NCBI RefSeq assembly: GCF_007971525.1
Contig: NZ_CP042437.1
Span: 2,976,001-3,040,000 of the forward strand
DNA: 64,000 bases
DNA from: Mucilaginibacter ginsenosidivorax
GTDB lineage: Bacteria > Bacteroidota > Bacteroidia > Sphingobacteriales > Sphingobacteriaceae
Direction of reading: 5' to 3'
The position numbers and the translations under genes were made by a program. Shown in pieces: positions 58,949 to 64,000 of the stretch (position 1 is its first letter; each line of letters starts with the position of its first letter). The notes under the pieces are model-generated. The model was not told where the DNA came from and made no database searches. It saw nothing but the letters and a program-made list of their open reading frames with translations.

Positions 58949-61414
58949 TCATTTTAGTTTATCAGCCAGCATTTTCATATAAAAACCACCAACTACACTG
59001 CGGGCTTTAAAATTATCGCGTATGCCTGTATTTGAGTCATAAAAATCGTTTAAAGGCACTCTTGATTCTGTTTCAATTGCATGTTTATAAACCGGATGAA
59101 TCAATGCCTGGAAGTCGTGCTGGTTTGGTGCAAAGGTTGCAGTCCACAAAATCCAGTCATTTTTAGTATACGATTTCCTACTATCCAACGGAATACCGTA
59201 TTTGTTTTGCTTGGTTAAATAGTAATTAATTTCGGTATCGTATACCTTTTGCGGGAACAAGTTTAGGTTTAAAACTTTATCCCAAACCAAATTATATTTT
59301 TGGCTCCATGTACTTTTGTTATCAAAAGTTAATGCATAATGATCGCCGGCGTCGGCCATTTCCATCCATTTAGGCACCATGCTTACGGCTATGGCCCTGT
59401 ACTTCCCGGCAGTTTCGGTATAACCCAGCGTTTCTGCCAGCTGTGCATAACAGGCAATACTCACAATGGCTTTTACCGATAAATTAGCGTTTCTGGCCAA
59501 ATGGCCTGCAAAATCATCGGTACATAACTGCATTTTCGGATCCAATCCTTCTTTTGCCAAATAATCAACCCAGGTGCTAAGGGTTTTCCAATGCAGCTTT
59601 GCATAGGTTGCATTACCCTGTGCTTTTGCAATTGCGGCTGTTAAAATAAGCATATTGCCAGATTCCTCAATTGGCATCGGTTCGCCATAAGTTTGGCCGT
59701 TTGCTAACGGATAAGTTCCTAAGTCATGCGCAGCCCATGGATGAGGATATTTTCCGCTTTCACTAAAATAAAAAATGCCGTTTAGCATCCCCTGTAACAA
59801 TTCCGGATTATAAATTAAATATAACGGTGCAGATGGGTACGTTACATCAACAGTATTGATAAAACCGCCGCTATTGTTTTCTTTAGACAACCATAAGATG
59901 TCGCCCTGCGGGCTTTTAACCAGTGCATGTGCCGCGATACTTTGCCGATAGCTTAACATACACAAGTGTGCATATTCCACCCCGCCAGATTTTACAGCAT
60001 CGGCGTAAATTGATTTGTTAAGATCATCGCATTTATCCATCACCTTTTTGTACTGCAAAGCTGCATCAGTCAACTCTCCTTCAATGGTTGCTTTTCCCGA
60101 AGAGTTCCACCATGGCCTTAAATTATTTTTAAAGTATTGAATGGAATAAATCTCATCATAACCCAACTCAAGAAATTTTTCGACCGGGGCATTGCCAACT
60201 GCGCCGAAAGGTATAATGGTATTTAATGCCAGCATTTTGCCCTGTTTAGCCGTTGATTGATAATTACCTTTTATAAAAGCACCGGCAGCATCTTTTCCTG
60301 GCGTAATAAATTGAATAGCATTGCTTATTTGGGGGGCAGCAACATAAAAATACCCCCAATCAATCCGCATATCGTCACTTGCTTTTTTCAAAACCGGTTG
60401 TTCAATAGTACCTACCTTTAAAATCGATAATTTACTGGTAGCATATTTTTGGGTGCTTACTTCCTGGGACGGGTTAAAAACGGCAATATTAGATGATGCG
60501 CTTAATGAAACCTTAACCTGGTGCATTTTACCATCATTGGCTTTTACCTGGTAGGTAATATAAGATACAGGCCTGGCAAACAATTGCAGGTCGTTCATCA
60601 ATAGTGGCGAGGTAAAGGTTAATTTCAGGTCTATTTTGCCGCAGGTAAAATCATAAATGGTTTGGGTAGCATTTACATCAACATTTTTTTGCCTGGCTAC
60701 CTGTATTTTAGCTGTATTATCTTTTTGCCTGTCAACCAATCCAAAATCAAGATACCTGCCACCGGCAGTATTCATTAAGTGTATAGCTATAGTGTTATCG
60801 CCTTCTTTAAGTACATTTTTATCATTTAGGGCGATGTATTGAAAATTGCTTGTCCAGCCTTGTTTAGCGTATACCTTTTTCCCGTTAAGAAAAACCTGAA
60901 TATTATCATCGTGGTTTATCTTTAAAAAAAGTTCATTAATTGCCGCCAGATTAGAAACCTTGAACGACCTTCTTACCCATATTTCGTTTGAGCGCCAAAT
61001 GGTTTTTACGTTTTTAATATCATCGCCAATTGGCGCCACGCCTGTTTTCCAATCCGAAGCTGCATAATCAGGTAAATTCCAATCATCCCGGGGCTTAGTT
61101 TCTGTATATTGTACCTGGTATGTCTTTTCATCTGATGCAGGCAGCACGGTTATATAATTGGGGCTTTCCACGTCCATAAAACGAAAAATATCTCCATCCA
61201 CACTTATCAGCCCTAAAAGTGACTGCTCTGCACCCGTCCAATGTGTTGTAGATGACTCGTTTAATTTATCGGTATTTGACCAAATGCTAAAATAAGTGTT
61301 ATGTGTAATCAATGGATAAGATGGCGCCTTTCGGTCCTGTGCTTTGAGCGATATGCAGGCAAAAAGGCATCCTATAAAGCCAAGTATTTTTATTTTATTG
61401 ATTTCGGTCCTCAT
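58949..61414 (-). CDS. DUF4965/DUF5127/DUF1793 glutaminase-like exported protein
   Basis: 821 residues, signal peptide ending LKAQ (about residue 25). The order fits the GtaA-like family: DUF4964 start (RKAPSYPLITHNTYFSIWSNTDKLNESSTTHWTG), a DUF5127 region with beta-rich HDDN..FLNGKKVY, then the (alpha/alpha) barrel DUF4965/DUF1793 (PYPLANGQTYGEPMPIEESGNMLILTAAIAK, DFAGHLARNANLSVKAI). Despite the glutaminase label most bacterial members are likely glycan-active. Operon partner of the GxGYxYP gene. Confidence 0.86.
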   Translation of the reverse strand: MRTEINKIKILGFIGCLFACISLKAQDRKAPSYPLITHNTYFSIWSNTDKLNESSTTHWTGAEQSLLGLISVDGDIFRFMDVESPNYITVLPASDEKTYQVQYTETKPRDDWNLPDYAASDWKTGVAPIGDDIKNVKTIWRSNEIWVRRSFKVSNLAAINELFLKINHDDNIQVFLNGKKVYAKQGWTSNFQYIALNDKNVLKEGDNTIAIHLMNTAGGRYLDFGLVDRQKDNTAKIQVARQKNVDVNATQTIYDFTCGKIDLKLTFTSPLLMNDLQLFARPVSYITYQVKANDGKMHQVKVSLSASSNIAVFNPSQEVSTQKYATSKLSILKVGTIEQPVLKKASDDMRIDWGYFYVAAPQISNAIQFITPGKDAAGAFIKGNYQSTAKQGKMLALNTIIPFGAVGNAPVEKFLELGYDEIYSIQYFKNNLRPWWNSSGKATIEGELTDAALQYKKVMDKCDDLNKSIYADAVKSGGVEYAHLCMLSYRQSIAAHALVKSPQGDILWLSKENNSGGFINTVDVTYPSAPLYLIYNPELLQGMLNGIFYFSESGKYPHPWAAHDLGTYPLANGQTYGEPMPIEESGNMLILTAAIAKAQGNATYAKLHWKTLSTWVDYLAKEGLDPKMQLCTDDFAGHLARNANLSVKAIVSIACYAQLAETLGYTETAGKYRAIAVSMVPKWMEMADAGDHYALTFDNKSTWSQKYNLVWDKVLNLNLFPQKVYDTEINYYLTKQNKYGIPLDSRKSYTKNDWILWTATFAPNQHDFQALIHPVYKHAIETESRVPLNDFYDSNTGIRDNFKARSVVGGFYMKMLADKLK

Positions 61415-61637
61415 TCGATGGTAGGTGTTTGTAAATTTATTATCGTGTATAAATGAATAATTAACCGCTGCGCCAAGTAAGATGTGTATCCCGGGCGATT
61501 ATAAATGCTTAACAATTAACGGTTATGATTGGGCAATAGAAGTGGCTCCAGGAACTCATTTCGGGTAAATAAATTGTTAACAGCGCCGGAGCCTGATGCA
61601 AGCCAAAAGTGTTTTTCAAAGCCAGGTACGGGATTTA

Positions 61638-61693
61638 GGCGTTATGACAAATGCAATTTTACCCCGTGGCAAAATTGCATTTACCATAACGCC
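61638..61693. repeat. Long near-perfect palindrome in a non-coding gap
   Basis: GGCGTTATG (61638-61646) with CATAACGCC (61685-61693) and AAATGCAATTTT (61649-61660) with AAAATTGCATTT (61671-61682) form a 21-bp stem broken by a 2-nt internal loop, around a 10-nt loop. It lies in the 434-bp gap 61415-61848, which has no gene. Confidence 0.65.
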
Positions 61694-61848
61694 GATACCT
61701 GAAAAATTAAAAACCGTAACCAGAATGATCCTTTTAATGCGTTGCCACTCAAAACATTCTGCGTTTTTCAACCGCAACCTTTACTTTATTCAGCCTAATG
61801 CAATTATGATTTCAGCTTCCATAAAAACGTGCCTATAAACATTGTGGC

Positions 61849-62661
61849 TTAGGGTTGCTTTTTATTTACTGTCCATTCGGCCATCTGAAAATCGCGGCTG
61901 CCGTTATTTGCCTTGATGCTTAACCTGTAAAATTTGTAGGGTACATTGTTATTGAAATGATATAATTTACGCTGGGCGCGGCCAGAAAACAACTCCCCTG
62001 TGCGCGAATGTAAGTTTATCCACTTTATCCCATCTTCGGAGCCCTGTAATATCCATGTTTTGGGATCCCGATCGGGCGAATCATTACCGCTTATCAAAGT
62101 GTACGCTCCTGCAAGGGCAGGAGTTTTAAGCTCATACTTCATCACCAGGTCGCCGGAAAAACCCGATTGAAAAAACTTTGAATTCGGATCACCGTCAACC
62201 ACTTTTAAAGACCCCTCGTTTGCATTGGGGCCGCCGCCGTTATCGCGCGAAACAGTTAAAGTACCGCCAATAGTGGCAAAATAGCTCTCGCCAACCTTTG
62301 TTCTGTCAAAATTAGGATCGGCTACATTCAATATTATTTCCCGGCTCGATGAAAGCCCCTGCGAGTTTCTGGATGTTAGTACTACGTGGTATATGCCCTC
62401 AAATGCATATTTGTGTATTGGCGACTTTTCGACAGAAGTACTGTCATCGCCAAACTGCCACAATAACTCTTTATAATTGGTTGACGTGTTGGTAAACTGA
62501 TATTTCAAAAAATCAACGCTATCTGCCTTCGCCGCCGTAAAACTTGTTAATGGCACAGGTTCGTCAATTACGGTAGTATCTGCCGGTTTATCCTTTTTAC
62601 ATCCTACCGACATCATTACAATGAGTATAAGTGCTGATATTATGCTAAATAACTTTTTCAT
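61849..62661 (-). CDS. PKD and discoidin-like surface lipoprotein
   Basis: 270 residues. Lipoprotein signal with lipobox MSVGC (Cys near residue 21). A PKD-like domain follows (LLWQFGDDSTSVEKSPIHKYAFEGIYHVVLTSRN), then an F5/8 type C-like half (PKTWILQGSEDGIKWINLHSRTG, YKFYRLSIKANNGSRDFQMAEW). Such lipoproteins bind polysaccharide at the cell surface next to SusC/SusD systems. It is 30 bp after the DUF1735/PA14 gene. Confidence 0.82.
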   Translation of the reverse strand: MKKLFSIISALILIVMMSVGCKKDKPADTTVIDEPVPLTSFTAAKADSVDFLKYQFTNTSTNYKELLWQFGDDSTSVEKSPIHKYAFEGIYHVVLTSRNSQGLSSSREIILNVADPNFDRTKVGESYFATIGGTLTVSRDNGGGPNANEGSLKVVDGDPNSKFFQSGFSGDLVMKYELKTPALAGAYTLISGNDSPDRDPKTWILQGSEDGIKWINLHSRTGELFSGRAQRKLYHFNNNVPYKFYRLSIKANNGSRDFQMAEWTVNKKQP

Positions 62662-62691
62662 TTGCCTTTTTTTATTAATCGTTATAAATGA

Positions 62692-64000
62692 TTACTGCGC
62701 CGGAAATAATTGGCTTTTGGGTACAATCCGCCTTCCGTTGATGCCTGCCGATGGTACTTCATATTCAAGCCTCGCCTGTTGACCGCCAACATTTTCACGA
62801 TGGTCTGCTTCTATCTTATATCGCTTTCCGCGTTCGAGGGTTATCTTGGCAAATCTGCTTGGAAGATCCCATTGGGTGGTAAAATCGTCGATAATAGCTT
62901 TGCCATCGATAAACAACCTGGCACCATCATCCCAGCGTGTTTGATAAAATATATACTCGCCGCGAACCGGGGCCAAAAACTCGCCGGTCCATCTTGATGA
63001 ATAGTTATCGTTGCTGACAATGTTTGAGGGTAACCAATCGCCTCCAAAATCAATCGTTTCGTCTATCCTTACCAGCGATGGCGCCCTGCCGTCAAAATCA
63101 AGTTGCTGGTTGTTTGAAAAATATTCGGCTTTCAGGCCGGTGCCATTACCTGTTATGTATGAATTGTTGTCGAGATTAACCGTAGGCTCTACCAAAACAA
63201 TTATTTTGCTGCTTGTTGGGTGTAAAATATGCCTTGTTGGTGCACTTAAACTTATTGCAAATGCAAATTTTTTGTTTGCAACAATATTGGCATCAAAAAC
63301 CGGCCATCCTATCTGTAAACGTATTTGGGCCGTATTTGAATTGGAGTTTACCCGGATTAAGGTATCTATTGTAAAATTGGCCGGGCTTAAGTTGATGGTA
63401 TTAGCCGGTAATACTTTGCTGCTCACAAGCTTATTAATGGTATCCGTATTTAGCTTTACGTGCACGTTAAATGCAGTACCTGCCTGACCAGACAGGTTGA
63501 CAATTAATGGTATTGTAATGCCGGCAGGAGAGGTGGTGTAATTTTTTTTGTAATCAACGCTCATTATAGTGCCGCCATTTACAATTGACAGGTAATGGAT
63601 ATCTTTTTCGGCTATCAGCTGTTTGGTATTAAGCACAACCATAATATTCGATTTGGACGCTTTAATCACATTGCCTTTTCCGGGGTCGGTAAGTTTAAAA
63701 GCAAAAGCTACGTCTTTACCATAATTAGCCTCAAGTGTTGTAAGCCTTACTGTTGCAACTCCTGTTGCGGTTTCTGCACCGTAGGATACATTAATCACAC
63801 TTGGATAATCAATAGCTCCGTTAGGTAGTACTACTGTATTTTTTAAAGTACCATTGGCTATTAATTGATTAATAGTATCACTATTAAGAGTGATACCTAC
63901 CTGGAACGCTTTAGTTGCAGCCGCAGACAGCGATATTTTAAACGGGACTTTTACCGTTTCGTTATCCTTTGTTACTGCCGCAACAACAACACCATCGCCA
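62692..64000 (-). CDS. DUF1735-repeat and PA14 domain protein, 5' end missing
   Basis: The frame is open to the window edge, so the protein starts beyond 64000; the GTG at 63798 is internal. Two DUF1735-like repeats are visible (AFQVGITLNSDTINQLIANG and AFNVHVKLNTDTINKLVSS), followed by a linker and a PA14 domain near the C-terminus (GTGLKAEYFSNNQQLDF, SSRWTGEFLAPVRGEYIFYQTRWDDGARLFIDGK). PA14 binds carbohydrates. A surface glycan-binding protein of a polysaccharide locus is the natural reading; the SusC/SusD genes would be upstream, outside the window. Confidence 0.82.
   Translation of the reverse strand, partial: GDGVVVAAVTKDNETVKVPFKISLSAAATKAFQVGITLNSDTINQLIANGTLKNTVVLPNGAIDYPSVINVSYGAETATGVATVRLTTLEANYGKDVAFAFKLTDPGKGNVIKASKSNIMVVLNTKQLIAEKDIHYLSIVNGGTIMSVDYKKNYTTSPAGITIPLIVNLSGQAGTAFNVHVKLNTDTINKLVSSKVLPANTINLSPANFTIDTLIRVNSNSNTAQIRLQIGWPVFDANIVANKKFAFAISLSAPTRHILHPTSSKIIVLVEPTVNLDNNSYITGNGTGLKAEYFSNNQQLDFDGRAPSLVRIDETIDFGGDWLPSNIVSNDNYSSRWTGEFLAPVRGEYIFYQTRWDDGARLFIDGKAIIDDFTTQWDLPSRFAKITLERGKRYKIEADHRENVGGQQARLEYEVPSAGINGRRIVPKSQLFPAQ

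Overview
The window comes from a Bacteroidota chromosome, most likely Sphingobacteriaceae (Mucilaginibacter/Pedobacter-like). The evidence is moderate GC, Bacteroidota-type promoters (TTTG-N18/19-TAnnTTTG) at several genes, TonB/CarboxypepD_reg receptors, DUF1735, DUF4965 and GxGYxYP proteins, and above all a flexirubin-type pigment cluster.

Bases 1 to about 38,750 are the cluster for an aryl-polyene plus dialkylresorcinol (flexirubin-like) pigment. The left plus-strand arm (1-10,104) has an aromatic amino-acid ammonia lyase (cut by the window edge), ketoreductase, ketosynthase (KS), two ACPs, two hot-dog dehydratases, thioesterase, a flavoprotein with halogenase motifs, a LolA/LolB-like lipoprotein pair and a cation/H+ antiporter. 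A short minus-strand pair (10,085-11,745) holds an aryl-AMP ligase and an AcpS-type phosphopantetheinyl transferase. An apparently unrelated TonB receptor/beta-helix/beta-propeller/acid phosphatase operon (12,115-18,188) interrupts the cluster. The middle plus-strand arm (18,678-24,694) has an ACP, LpxL-like acyltransferase, KS, a half-KS, a KS/chain-length-factor pair and a polysaccharide deacetylase. A long minus-strand operon (34,956 down to 26,393) carries DarA- and DarB-like resorcinol enzymes, a BtrH-like acyltransferase candidate, an ABC-2 exporter, an ACP and a second KS/CLF pair. A plus-strand operon (35,268-38,754) encodes an enoyl-reductase-like SDR, dehydratase, KS, ACP and Sfp-like transferase: a self-contained saturated-chain module.

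Working model: ammonia lyase and ligase supply and activate a cinnamoyl/coumaroyl starter; KS/CLF pairs, KR and dehydratases extend it to an aryl polyene; the 35-38 kb module plus DarB/DarA make the dialkylresorcinol; the two halves are esterified (BtrH-like or LpxL-like enzyme are candidates) and exported by the ABC and Lol-like systems.

Bases 38,900-56,700 are ordinary chromosomal genes: an SGNH hydrolase, a fluoride riboswitch with a CLC-F-type fluoride/H+ antiporter, an OstA-like protein, tilS, CPBP protease, a LysR/MFS divergent pair, a 2OG-Fe(II) oxygenase, a glutamine-repeat DUF6600 protein, a thioredoxin, two Tat-type ferritin-like proteins and a candidate small RNA. tRNA-Val(UAC) follows at 56,820. 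From 57,325 to the end is a minus-strand polysaccharide-related locus (GxGYxYP protein, DUF4965-type protein, PKD/discoidin lipoprotein, DUF1735/PA14 protein cut by the window edge). Intergenic gaps hold several different palindromic repeat families.
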